From contig NC_092693.1 of assembly GCF_964275005.1 (NCBI RefSeq), positions 17,923,706-17,987,705 on the forward strand: DNA of 64,000 nt, given 5' to 3'. The position numbers and the translations under genes are program-made. Every line of letters begins with the position of its first letter. Position 1 is the stretch's first letter. This document shows positions 1-11,188 of the stretch, one piece after another. The notes below the pieces were generated by a model. It did not search any database, was not told where the DNA came from, and was given only the letters and a program-made list of their open reading frames with translations. Source of the stretch: Diadema setosum (lineage: Eukaryota > Echinodermata > Echinoidea > Diadematoida > Diadematidae).

Positions 1-140
1 GGGCTTAGAGCATAATCAGTTGTTTCATCATATCAGTTGTTTTATCACCGGTGCAGTTATAAATCCTGTGTGAGCTCATGTGACATTAAAATGGACTGTG
101 GATGCATTGTTTTCAGAGTTTAGCCAATAATTACTGCACC
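1..140 (+). repeat. Dispersed direct repeat, copy 1
   Basis: This stretch resembles 2012-2135 in direct orientation. Both copies have a GTTGTTT-ATCAC block, then GGTGCAG, ATCCTGTG(T/C)GAGCTC, GATGCATTGTTTTCAGA and AGCCAATAA in the same order and at similar spacing. The copies flank the element at 175-1981. The family is not recognised and no coding potential is visible. Confidence 0.6.
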
Positions 141-174
141 AGCATTTCACAAATGGTATGGAAAAGGCATTGTA

Positions 175-1981
175 TTAAAGGAGAATATATATGTGAGTTG
201 AGGGAATGCAGCAATATTAGTAGAACACATCAGCAAAGTTTGAGGAAAATTGGACAAACTGTTCAAAAGTTATGGATTTGAAAGTTTTGGTGCAGCCATT
301 GACGGATGAGAATACTATTACATTTTTTTTTTTTTTTTTTACAGTCATGTACAGACAAAGATTACTTTTCTAGCATAATGAAAGAACACTTGACTAGACT
401 CTTTATAAAAACAGGGGGAAGAATATTACATTTCATACATTGTATGTCAGTAACAAGTCCAGGGAATTTGTGCTTTCCATTAAAAAAAAACAAAACAAAA
501 AAAAAACAAAAAAAAAAACTAGACTTGGAATTTGTCAACACTGACAAATTAGGTGATCCGATCTATTCGAAAATCAATGATTTGAGTCCTGATCCCAATA
601 GGCATGACCATACAGGTTTCATCTGTGTTTAGGGGCATTGGCCGTGTGATGTTTGGATTCTCATTTAGAAAAGGGAGTCAGACCTGCCATCTTTGGTACC
701 GAATTCCGTATACACTAACGAAGATACAGAATGAAGTATGTTTGACCTTTATTGCAAAGAAAGTTGCAGAAAGAAAGAAATATCTCAGTACATCGAAGAT
801 AAGTTTTAATTTCAACCAAGTTTTTCGACGTGATTTTGATGTTGTATGAAAAAATGGAGGGCACACTAACGATAGCCCAAAGTCTCAGCTACAACATATT
901 AAAATCTGGGAGAAATTCACCGAAGTATAAGTGAGCTAGTGCTCGAAAAAGATAGTCATGTCAATTTTCATTTCCAGAAAAACTGCACTCCCATAGAGAT
1001 AACATGTAAACTGGTAAAAAATTTACTTTTTTTTTATTTTATTAAGAAATTTGATATCTTTTAATCATTTTTTCAGCATCGCCAACCCATGAAATGACAT
1101 GTACAACTCATCAGCTTTGAGAATATGTAAAGAAAATGGGGGGTCACCGTCCATCCTGACGAGTAAAATCGGATTTAAAATTGGCGGTTTTTGGCATAGT
1201 TGCACTGTATATCGCCATTGACGTGCGCACAGAATTTCAACTTTTGACGGGCCCATATGACGTCATATTGAGTCGGATCGACTTGAAACTTGCCATAAAT
1301 TTTCCTTCGACATTTCACACATATCAGTCCAATTTTTTCAATTTTTCAAAAAATGCTCCACATGGTCTGAAACGTGTGCAAAAATATTTTGAGCTCGATT
1401 GGAGCATGTAAATATTTCAACACGCGCATACGCGCACGTTTTAAGAGTAGAGATAAATTTTGAGAATATGTGTAGAATCAGCTTGACTTGAAATATATGT
1501 GATGTAAATTTCATTGAAAAATTCCATTCCATTAATGAGATATGAATGAAAATGTGTTTTCATATAATGACGTCATAGTGACTCATGGTCGACTAATCAC
1601 AATGATTTTACTAGATCTGTCGTCTTTGGGACACAATACATATATGGTATAATTTTGAAATTGATAGGCAGAGGACTTTCAGAGTTTACCTCTGCACAAC
1701 TTTTGAGGAGAAAGAAGAAAGAATCAGTACAGATACAGAAGGTGATCCGAGAGGATACTCGGATCACCTAAAAACATGTGGAACTCTCTTGGTATTCTTT
1801 TTTAAAATCATTGTATCTGTATGTGATGTCACTAGAAAGTGTAGTAGTCTTCTCATCTAATCCAGCAATGGCTGCACCAATACTTTTGACATCACCTTTA
1901 GATAGATTGTCTGATTTTCTTCAAAATTCATTGTTGCATTCACTCAATTAACCTGTATATTAGTGTTTCACTCTCCCTTAA
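175..1981. mobile_element. TTAA-flanked palindromic MITE (family H) with nested insertion
   Basis: TTAA occurs at both ends (175-178 and 1978-1981). The left arm (about 200-310) contains GAATGCAGCAATATTAGTAG and GTTTGAGGAAAATTGGAC. The right arm (about 1830-1955) is its diverged inverted copy. Related copies are at 22562-23102 and 63588-64000. This copy is unusually long because an unrelated TIR element (about 550-1770) sits in it. It is non-autonomous; no transposase is seen. The TTAA target duplication resembles piggyBac-type elements, which is inference. Confidence 0.7.
550..1770. mobile_element. Nested TIR element (TTAGGTGATCCGA ends)
   Basis: Inverted ends TTAGGTGATCCGA occur at about 549 and in reverse complement at about 1758-1770. 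The interior is AT-rich with several TGACGTCA-type motifs and no long open frame. It lies within the family-H palindrome and so inserted after it. The superfamily was not determined, and target-site duplications are not clear. Confidence 0.6.
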
Positions 1982-2011
1982 TCTTCTGATTTCACAATGA
2001 CACAACCAAGG

Positions 2012-2135
2012 GCAGGGACACAATGAGTTGTTTCATCACAGGTGCAGATATCATCCTGTGCGAGCTCTTCTGACAACAATACAATGCACTGGTGATGCAT
2101 TGTTTTCAGATTTCCTAAAGCCAATAAATGTAGAG
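2012..2135 (+). repeat. Dispersed direct repeat, copy 2
   Basis: Second copy of the repeat at 1-140, with the same ordered blocks ending in GATGCATTGTTTTCAGA and AGCCAATAAA. Its position just beyond the family-H element suggests an older repeat pair around it, or a tandem duplication. I cannot tell which. Confidence 0.55.
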
Positions 2136-2897
2136 CACTTCCTTAATGATACACTTACAGGAAAGGTGTTATTTGCTATATTTTGCTGTATTTGTATGAT
2201 TTCCATTAAAATAACAAATGTATGAAATGAATTTCCATTTTGTTACTATAAGCAAGAGAGGGAGAGAAAGAAAAAAGTGAATGAAATTGAAAGAGAAGGG
2301 AAGAATATCACTTTCTCAACTATTTTAGGTGAAGACAAAGTCTGAAAGTGAGGCTATCAGCTAAGTTGTATTTCACATGTTGACACTTGTACAATGGACA
2401 AAAAGGGGAAGTCGGTTTTAACTTCGCAAAGTGCAAACTGGCAAGGTCACGTGTGATGTTTACCACAAGAATACCGATATTCCGAGCTTGTATTGGGGGC
2501 TGTCACTGCCTCTGGAGAAATGTTGACTATCCTTGACCAGTAGACGCTGGCAAGTTACATTTCTAATCCAACAAACATGATGCAAAATTAATAGGGTTTG
2601 TAGCAGTGACCTACAGGATTGTTATGCTACACATTCTGCAAATAAAAATAGGTAGCACTGGAGCACAGGGATAGACTGCTTTTTATTTTCTTTTTTTTCA
2701 GACATCATCATCTATGTTTGGACAGACAAAACAACAATGTGTTTTTCTAGGGACATCACTCAAGCATTGCAGTCGAGAAATAGTTTGGTGGGCGGAGAAG
2801 GCAGAAGAGTTAAATGTTCAGTTGAAGTCATATAGACACTTATGAAGGTAAAGACACAAGACATTTCAAGGTTGACCATTCACCTTGCCACACCACA
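2136..2897. other. No gene seen
   Basis: AT-rich sequence with a purine-rich run (about 2250-2300). I see no coding signal or repeat structure. Confidence 0.5.
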
Positions 2898-3295
2898 TTA
2901 AAGGGATCGTATAGTTTTGGTTGAGACATAACTTCAAGTTTCTAACATCTTTTCTTTTTTGTGAGATAATGATAAATCTCTTATGTTATATGAAAGAGCT
3001 TGTAACTCCAATGAGGGATTCAACGTTTATTTGATGAAAATTAGTTTTGAAACGGCTGAGATATCCAAAACAGAGCAATCCTAATAAAAAGGTGGGACTC
3101 ACCTTTTATTAGCATTGCTTTGTTTTGCTTTGTTTCTGGATGTCTTAGCCATTCCAAAACCAGTTTTCATCATATAAACTTCGAATTCCTCTTAGAAAGG
3201 TATGCTCTGTATTATTTCATTAGTGGTTTCTTGGTAACTCATAGAGAGTTTAAAGCTCAATCCTCATCTCCACCAATACTATACCAGCCCTTTAA
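2898..3295. mobile_element. TTAA-flanked palindromic MITE (family P), copy 1
   Basis: TTAA flanks a nearly full-length palindrome that opens AGGGATCGTATAG and closes with a diverged inverted version. The centre is a hairpin of the type AATAAAAGGTGGG...CACCTTTTATT. Family members recur at 7278-7665, 15807-16214, 58993-59393 and 60562-60958, all about 390-408 bp. There is no coding capacity. Confidence 0.85.
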
Positions 3296-4087
3296 ACTTG
3301 ATTGGACATGCTGTGTAAAGTTGTGGCAAATTTATGTCCAAAGGTGGATCACTTCCGTCCTTAAATACAGAAGAATTCCCCGGATTTGGGTCGAGAAGCA
3401 GCAAGAAGTTCTGAGGAGTACAACTGAAGTAGTCTCTCCTGTGAACCCACAGTAGTCTGGTGTAAAACAAAATCTATGGACATCAAAATGGACCATCCTT
3501 ACCCCCCCCCCTTCCCCACCCCATACACTATTTTGAAAATTTTTGAAAAGGAGAATCTACTCCAGAAATAATGTGTGTATACTAATTACTATACACACAT
3601 TATTTCTAAGGTTGTGTTTTGTCTGGTGCTTTTATCTTGTCTTAACAGGTATTCTCACAGTCGGACATTGCAGTATAAAAGCGACAGCTAGAGTGAAAAC
3701 AAACCCATGATCGGCATATTTTTTTTTTTTTGAAATCATCTACTTTTTTTTCCATAATTGCCCATGAAACTATCAGATATGGTACACGTTGACCTTTCAG
3801 ACAGCCACAAGAAATGTTATTGATAAATTACATAAAAAAGGTACATTGAGGAATCTGAACGCCGACTTTTTTTATAGCTTTGTCTGTACCACCACAAAGG
3901 TTCATACACTGAATGCTTGTGCATGCAAAGCTTTCATATCGGATTCACACTGCAGCTACAAACATGTACTGTAAAGGCGAGCTGTTTGTTTTCTCTTCAG
4001 CTACAAAATACCAGAAGTGAGAAGTGAGAATCATGAGAATTGAAGTCCTCATGGATCACAGCTTATGAAATGACCAAGTACTGGATT
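3296..4087. other. No gene seen
   Basis: Intergenic or intronic AT-rich DNA with a C run near 3501 and T runs near 3720. At 3550-3615 a small imperfect palindrome (AATAATGTGTGTATA with its inverse) is visible. No supported coding region. Confidence 0.5.
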
Positions 4088-4430
4088 TCAGGTGTGAGTT
4101 TCTTCAATTTGTCTCCCTCTACAAACTGAATTTCTTAAGATCGCAAGTTGGGGAAAAAAGAACCAGTGGGACTCGAACCTGTCATTTACTGCTTTCCGGG
4201 CAGCAACACTACCACCAGGCTGTCCCTGGTTGCCGCAGTGACACGATGAACGTGGAACGAATACCCAAGCTCCGAAATTCCAACATGTTAAGCAGTCCAA
4301 GGCGGACAAAGCATACATGTATTTAATGAAAGAAAGATATTTGTTAATTTGAGAAGTTTGTTAATTTACAGATCAGCAGTTGCAACCTTAACAAATTTAA
4401 TTTGTAGAGGGAGACAAAACTCACACCTGA
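4088..4430. mobile_element. Foldback element carrying a tRNA-like segment
   Basis: Inverted ends TCAGGTGTGAGTTT...TGTCTCCCTCTACAAA (4088-4127) and their reverse complement (about 4394-4430) bracket an interior with a tRNA-like block on the - strand. This looks like a tRNA-derived SINE captured within, or fused to, a foldback MITE. The second tRNA-like repeat, at 34790-35236, is also embedded in inverted repeats. Confidence 0.65.
4160..4230 (-). repeat. tRNA-derived segment (A and B box-like)
   Basis: Read on the - strand it contains CCTGGTGGTAG (A-box-like), a possible anticodon arm CTGC-CCGGAAA-GCAG, and GGTTCGAGTCCCAC (B box). The outer ends can pair over about six bases (AACCAG with CTGGTT). 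The cloverleaf is imperfect and residue 33 would be C rather than U, so a functional tRNA gene is unlikely. A SINE head is the better reading. Confidence 0.55.
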
Positions 4431-5521
4431 ACCTTCACCCCTCTGGATGATATACCTTTTTTTCATTAAACTTGATTTCAATTTGATACTGCAACTCATG
4501 TACGTTGCAATGATGATGCTAAAACTTGATCTAGAACAAAATATGCTCCTGTTTAATACCAAATGGCTTGCAGCTACTGTAGCTCCGTGGACTGAGCTTT
4601 CTACACAATCTGTCATATTCTTCTTCTTTTTTTCAATTCAATATTTAAGTATTCTCATGATGGTCAGATCTCATTCCTTGTTCCTTTGTTCTCAAGTAGG
4701 ATATTCCTAGATACACAATACCGGTACCTTCAACTCCATAGTCATCATTCCCCCCCCCCCCCCCAACCTGTAAGGTAAAAGATGCATGACATACATTGTA
4801 CATTCCCCAGAAAATTGCCTGGAACACCACCAGGGTGGATGTGGGGGAAAAAAAAAGGAGAAAAAGAAAAAAGAGGAAGAAGACTCAGACGCAAATCCTT
4901 GTAAATCAGCAACTGGCGAGGGATAAAAGGCAGAATGCTAATTTCTTTGGGTATTAGTGCCTCGAATGGCTTGGTACTGCGCCACCTCCATTGCATGATA
5001 CGTTTGAAAATTGGATTTTAATAAAAGGCACGCGTTGGATTACAGGCAGGCACGTGAATAAAACCCACTTCTGTAATATGCAGTGCAGTACATTATATCA
5101 TGCATTCTGGCAGTTTTCAAGTTACAGGTTTCTGTCCAGCAATTCCAAGTCTCATCATATATCATCAGTAACAAAAGAAAACAATAACAAAAATGGTTGC
5201 TGTGAATAAGAGCACTGATACTCACGTAGAAGCTCAGTTAAAATCTGAGCAATGATAAAGCTTGATCATAAATAGTACAATACCAAATATGGTGAGATTT
5301 GCTTGGTACACATTGTACCTTTACTTGCCTTTTACATTTCAATGGGGACAGCAATGAAATGTGCACATGTTTAATGTGTATACACGGTATGTATATAAAT
5401 CATACAGTATTAAAACATAATGTACCTGTATCTTTAGCAAATAGTGCATATGGGCGTAGGTATATGTGTATGTATGCTTCAGTAGCTCATCTATAAGATT
5501 TGTTTGTCTGGTCGTTGTTGA

Positions 5522-5556
<35 letters not shown>

Positions 5557-7277
5557 TTTCTTTTTTTTTGGGGGGGGGGGGGACATCTAACGCATGCTAC
5601 AGCCTTCCATGTTGCAGAATCCTGTTAAACTTGTAATTTTTACCCACTGTCAATTAAGATTTGATGGACTTAAGTTTTTCATTTTACTGCCAACTCGCTG
5701 CTAGCCGTAGAGTCAATTCCTACAGACGAAATCTAGTGTGCAACATTTGCATATATTTCTACTTGACACTGAGGCCTGTTCCACACTTCACAAATTGTGT
5801 GAAAGCTTCAACATTAAATGGCAAACTACAGACTATAAAATGCTAACCCTAATAAATATTGGTAACTTGTCTCGGTTGTTACTGCAATACATGAGCCCAA
5901 TACTTGGCCCTTCCTTGTGAAAGCCGGGATACTTTAATACACGTGTACGTATGTACAGTACATTGTATGTATTTAAAGCAAATATCTGAACTTGCCATTA
6001 GATCTTCTGATACCGGATTCTACACTGTAACTTCTGTTTGCCTAACCCATTACGTATCAGGGACTTTGGACAGTGTGTACAATTCTACAGGCCTTTCTGA
6101 GCCAATCGGCACTCAGAGCATACAAAGGCTTAAACTTAGAGAAACTTCAGAGTACAATATTGTATGACCTGGACTTCTGACCCCTTGACCTTTCCACAAG
6201 CTGCTACAAATTCAGTTTGTGATTGTTCTGGAATACTACACAGTACATGGACAATAGTACATCTGAGCACATTTGTAGTGTTGACTGATGAAACTTCAGC
6301 ACAGGCAGTTACTGGGATACTGCACACACAAAAAAGACACTGCAGAATTTGACCATGATCTTTGGCAGCTGGCCGATAAAATTTTGACTCTTACACATAA
6401 AAATTCTGTAAATGCAAAGTTCTCTATGAAGAAACATCGGAATCAACAGCTTTTGGCTGTTGTTGGTGTTGTGGGTCACATCCTTCAATAGCTCCTTGGT
6501 GGACCACAGTCCCCATTCTACAGTGTACTGTGGTGCATTACTTGCCATTCCCTCTTCCAAGACTTTTTTTTTTTTAAAAACCAATTTTTCAGTTTGGTTA
6601 AAATTCAGCAATCTTTTTTTAAATGTGGCCATGCATGAAACAGTTACCTAACTGCCACATGCTGACATCTACCTACAGCAATTACAATGTATATCATCCC
6701 ACTCGAACAAAGGCTAAAGTCTAACATACAGAATTACATGATTGGCAACCTACATTACATGTGTAATATTTTTCACTCAATATTCATCAGTGGGATTCAT
6801 ACCGACGTAAATTAGCGAGATGTAAATCTAAAGATTTGCATCACAATCTACATCTCATGATTTCTGCCAGTGTAGAAACAAAAATCTCATTACATAGCAC
6901 AATCAGCACTGCAATCCAAATTCAAAGAAATCTAGCGATTATTTAGAAATATCAAGATGATTCGCACTGTGGTGCGTGTGTGAACACTGGAACAAAAATT
7001 TTAAGATTTTTTTTTTTTTTTTTTTTTTAAATCCAGTCATTCAAAATATGCATTTAAATTGAACAACGCATACAAACAAAGGCAAGGGTCACCATTTTGG
7101 GAGATTTCAGGCATGTGCCGATTGGTTGACGAACCATCGCGATCGGTAATTAGCAGGATATTTCTGTCCGTCTGAACGAGCACAAAAATCTTGGTGTTAA
7201 GATTACCCTCGTTATCCTGCTATTTTGTCTGTGTGAAAGCAACTATTGGCTCTTGTTCAAAGTGCTTTATTGTTTGT
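4431..7277. other. No gene seen
   Basis: AT-rich sequence with homopolymers (C run near 4751, G run near 5570, T run near 7010) and a GTT microsatellite. Several short open frames occur on both strands, but none has recognisable motifs or splice-bounded conservation. Confidence 0.5.
5522..5556. repeat. (GTT)n microsatellite
   Basis: About eleven uninterrupted GTT units, followed by T and G homopolymers. Confidence 0.95.
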
Positions 7278-7665
7278 TTAAAGGGACTGTACAGTACTGG
7301 TTGAGATGGGGGATTCATGTTTTGAACATTCCTAAGTGAGATAATGAGAAACCTCTTATGAAATATGAAAGAGCATGTAATTTTAAGGATTCAACATTTA
7401 TTTAATGAAAATTGGTTTTCAAATAGCCGAGATATCCCAAAAAGTATTTAACAAAAGGCGACAGGCCATGCCTTTTATTAGGATCTCTTTGCTTCACCTT
7501 GTTTTTGGATATCTCTGCCATTTTAAAACCGATTTTCATAAAATAAACTTTTGATACCCCTTAGAATTGCATGCTCTTTGACATCTCATAGAGTGGTTTC
7601 CGAATATCTCACAAAACGTTAAATGCTAAATCCTCACCTCAATTAGAACTGTACACACCCTTTAA
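7278..7665. mobile_element. TTAA-flanked palindromic MITE (family P), copy 2
   Basis: TTAA at 7278-7281 and 7662-7665, with AGGGACTGTACAGTACTGG at the left end and a diverged inverse at the right. The central ACAAAAGGCGACAGGCC...CCTTTTATTAGG is a looser version of the family-P hairpin. Non-coding. Confidence 0.85.
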
Positions 7666-9095
7666 TTTGCAAAATACATTGTACCATTTTGATTCCCTAT
7701 GATAATGTTTATTTCCTCACATGCAATGAGCTTTTATGTGTGGTAACCATGCATATTACATACTGAATAGACCAATATGGGCGAGGAAGTTGGAGAAGTG
7801 CAAACTGCACTTTGTACGATACACACACACAGCATGAGAGGTAACCTAGACATACACTCGTAAAGTGTATTACATTTGTAGGTGATGAATGTAAATTTGC
7901 TTCATCATTTTACGAGCACATATTACATTCAAGTGGAATGACAACTTCCTGTTCAACACACAAGTGTCACATTAGTGTCGATAAGTAATCTGACATTTGC
8001 CCTCATGTGTGCCCTGTCTCTGACAAACCTTTTTTTTTTGTATTGCACAATAATATCCCCTTTGCATCTGCTTATTCAGTTGCGTGAAGGTCAGATAGAT
8101 GACTAAGCATGCTGTCCAGATTTTCCAATGTATCAGGGAATCGCTAGATGTCCAGAATAATTTTTGGCAATTGGCTCATATGACCACAAATGCACATCTC
8201 ACAAACATGCCGAATCTGCAGATGGACATGCTGCAGAAATATGAAAACATCCATGACCGTTTGACCTTTTGTACTCCTCCCACACCCCTGTTCCCCCCAC
8301 GCAACACTGTAAATTGGATTAAAGAAGAAGATATCGGATGGGAGACCTTATCTTTGGACGCAGCCGCACAGGTTCATCAAACAGCTCACCGGTGACAAGT
8401 TTGTGAGTGGTGTATGTCCAGCACCCATGGCTGCGCATCGGTCGTGACTCATGGTCAACATTACCCAGTCATCTTTCACTCAAATACATGTCTATCTTTT
8501 ATCAAAATCATAAATGGTATCTTTATTGTGTCTATTAGTCTCATATTCATCTACAGGTCAAGTGAATTCTTAATGGGAAGAGCATTACAGCCTTGTCTTT
8601 GTTTTTTTGTCAACACTCATTGTTATGACTGGAATAGGAAACAGATACTCGGCAGATCAGCGACTTGAGTTCAAAGGTTGTGCAATATCAAACAATAATT
8701 CACAAGTCATTACTCAGTACTTCCTCAATCAAACTGGCTAGAATGATTGATTCTCATGCACTTTACACTGTATATGGCATTGTCTGTTTTAGTGTAAATT
8801 CAAACCAGAGGTGATTTGTAGTCTATGAATGACTCATCAGAAAGAGGCTTGAATATCTTTTTCACATGAAGAGAAACATTATACAGGTACATATGGCTGT
8901 AATATAATATAGGGTTGTGAAATTGTAGAAAAATAAGGGCAACTTCAAAAGCACTTGTGTTTAACTTGGAGGAAATCAAGTGTAATAAAGCTTTGCATAA
9001 AACCAAGGATCCTGGTTTTTGATGAAGCAAAAAGTATCATTTTTCAATCATCCAGCATTCTCTACATAAATGATCTATTTGCCAACTTTGATTGC
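7666..9095. other. No gene seen
   Basis: Unique-looking AT-rich DNA. A more GC-rich patch at 8240-8440 has open frames on both strands and a splice-donor-like CACCG/GTGAGC on the - strand near 8390. Neither is enough to call an exon. Confidence 0.4.
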
Positions 9096-9280
9096 CCTGG
9101 GCCCCGTTGCTAGAAACTTTGCGTTTAAACGCAACTTGCAACTGATTGTCACTGGCCAATCAAAATCATTGTTGCATGCATGTCTTCTTAATAGGGCAGA
9201 CCCTGAGCCAATCAGAATGGTCAGTGACAATCAGTTGCAAGTTGCGTTTAAACGCAAAGTTTCTAGCAACGGGGCCCTGG
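9096..9280. mobile_element. Foldback MITE at a CCTGG target, copy 1
   Basis: Inverted arms of about 60 bp begin GCCCCGTTGCTAGAAAC and end with the exact inverse. The arms include a TTTGCGTTTAAACGCAA palindrome. A direct CCTGG lies on each side (9096-9100 and 9276-9280), consistent with a 5-bp target-site duplication. The interior holds the inverse of TTTTGATTGGC, a core shared with the elements at 15612 and 54755. No coding capacity. Confidence 0.85.
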
Positions 9281-9930
9281 CATGGTTCTGCATTGCATTT
9301 AGTTACCCCACGGTTAAAGTGGCAAATTTTTGCTGTGTAGACATTTATCGCACATTTTGCGCAACATGAAATTAGCACAAAAACGCAAAAATTTTTTGCT
9401 CATTGTTTTGCTTTCAAATTTGGTAACTTGTAGTTTTATTCATGTTCACTAGTCCCATAGTGCATAATGCGGACCAGTTACCTTTTAAATGTATGACAGT
9501 AGTATGTGTTGCCAAAGCCCTCAACAGCCACGACAGTGGTGAGCTTTTTGAAGTACTCACTCCATTACCTACATGTGACAGTCGGCGGAGTTCATCTCAT
9601 TCCGCTGAGCGCCCAAAAATGAGTTGTGAGAAAAATTTCCACTTTTACGGTATGGAGCCTACTTGCCTCAAGGGCTATAGAAAGTGAAAGAAGACAATAG
9701 AGAATCCTAACCATGTACAATAGTATATCACAAGCACACAGAATTCAGGCTGTAACAGTTGACGAGTACTGGTAATTATTCATTTCTGCCACATCTACTT
9801 TTTAGCCTCTGACAATCGCATCAAATCATGGCACTATACTGTAGGGATGTGCATGCGATATATTTAATACAACCTGTACAGGCTGCATATGAAATGGACA
9901 CTATATAGACAAATTGAGGAAATAGAAGTA
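9281..9930. other. No gene seen
   Basis: AT-rich, with one short open frame (about 9442-9687) that has no recognisable motif. Confidence 0.4.
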
Positions 9931-10349
9931 CAGTTTAACTTCTCGTATCCGGACAAGTTGGGACCGGGGCTCATCCGGATAAGGGATTTGGCCGGATACG
10001 GGAGACTCAATGCTTTATACATGTACATATACATACACATGTACTGATGTAGCCCATTGTAGTACCACATGCAGTAATGTGTATACTGCAACCTTTTCAT
10101 TGTTACATTTGGGAATGTTTGGGGATGTTGAAATGTCTGGAGGTAAGCAATTTGGAAGGAAATTTGATGTAATGTATGTTAATCATGTTGGAAGTAATAT
10201 GTAATTCATGTGTGTTTGGGTAGGAGTTGTCAAGGAGTTGGGAATCCCCCTTTCCTCCCGTAATTATTAAAAAAAAAATCACGGCGAGATTGCGTCCGTA
10301 TAATAGAGAGATCCGGATAAAGGGAGGCCGGATAAGAGAGGTTCAACTG
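9931..10349. mobile_element. TA-flanked MITE, pogo/Tigger-like ends
   Basis: The left end CAGTTTAACTTCTC-GTATCCGG and the right end (inverse CAGTTGAACCTCTC-TTATCCGG) form TIRs of over 20 bp. Both are preceded or followed by TA, the usual Tc1/mariner-pogo target duplication. Additional ATCCGGATAA motifs occur just inside each end. It is 419 bp with no transposase, so non-autonomous. The superfamily call rests on the TA target and the style of the ends. Confidence 0.8.
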
Positions 10350-10393
10350 TACACAGGTGGGGCTATCTTTACCTGAATACGATCATGATTATA

Positions 10394-10580
10394 TTAAAGG
10401 CATTATTTACCATTTGCAGATGAAACAAAAACCCAGTTTTAGAGCTTCAAAATGGTTCTAAAATGTGAGTTAGGGATGGAAACAACCAATGTAAAAATGT
10501 TAATCAGTATAATCAATGTTAAGTATTGTTATACTTTTTTTTTTTAAATCACTGCTCCCAATGGTAAACAGTACCTTTAA
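10394..10580. mobile_element. TTAA-flanked MITE (family J), short copy
   Basis: TTAA at both ends. The left AGGCATTATTTAC and the right inverse AGGTACTGTTTA match, in opposite orientation, the ends of 24293-24670. Internal blocks such as GATGAAACAAAAACCCAG and TGAGTTAGGGATGGAAACAA are also shared. At 187 bp it is about half the other copy and probably internally deleted. Confidence 0.8.
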
Positions 10581-11139
10581 CGACCTAAAGGTGATGCCAC
10601 ACCTCTAAGAAACAGGCTGCTTACACACATGTATGATTTTATGAATATGAAACATCCAAAAGGCAGAAGACATTTTACATGGGAAATAATTGTATGCTCT
10701 ATAAACTTTATTGGTATTAAGACAAGGAAAAAGACTGCAAGATACATTTGTAGTTTCTGGCATTCGGAAGGAATACATTATTTTGCAAACATCTCATATT
10801 TTACTGAGAGTACAATGTATTATGCACTGTACCTATGTATTATTGCCAATTTGTTTTTTAAAACAGCTTTTGGAAGTTGCATCTATAGTCAGTAAAAAAA
10901 AAAAAAAATGCAGACATGGTCAGGAAGATATTTTTGCAAGCGTCCAAATCTAGCAGTGATCTAAATCAAATGAGAAGGTTATCTCTTGAAAGGCACATTC
11001 ACATCTGATGAAGATAACACTCTAAGTTTTTATAAACAGCAGCAAGATTTTAGCCTTGAGCACCCAAAAAGGGCCTGCGCAATAGGCCTGTCCTCACAGC
11101 CATCAATAGTCATGACGATTTGCAATTTGAATCGCCACA

Positions 11140-11145
<6 letters not shown>

Positions 11146-11186
<41 letters not shown>
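11146..11186. repeat. (GT)n microsatellite
   Basis: About twenty uninterrupted GT units. Confidence 0.95.

Positions 11187-11188
<2 letters not shown>

Noticed and set aside
4160..4230. Functional tRNA gene on the - strand
   Set aside because: Imperfect cloverleaf, a C at the usual U33 position and embedding in a foldback point to a SINE-type repeat.
8099..8395. 98-codon open frame with a downstream GC-rich patch
   Set aside because: No motif, no acceptor or donor that fits the frame.
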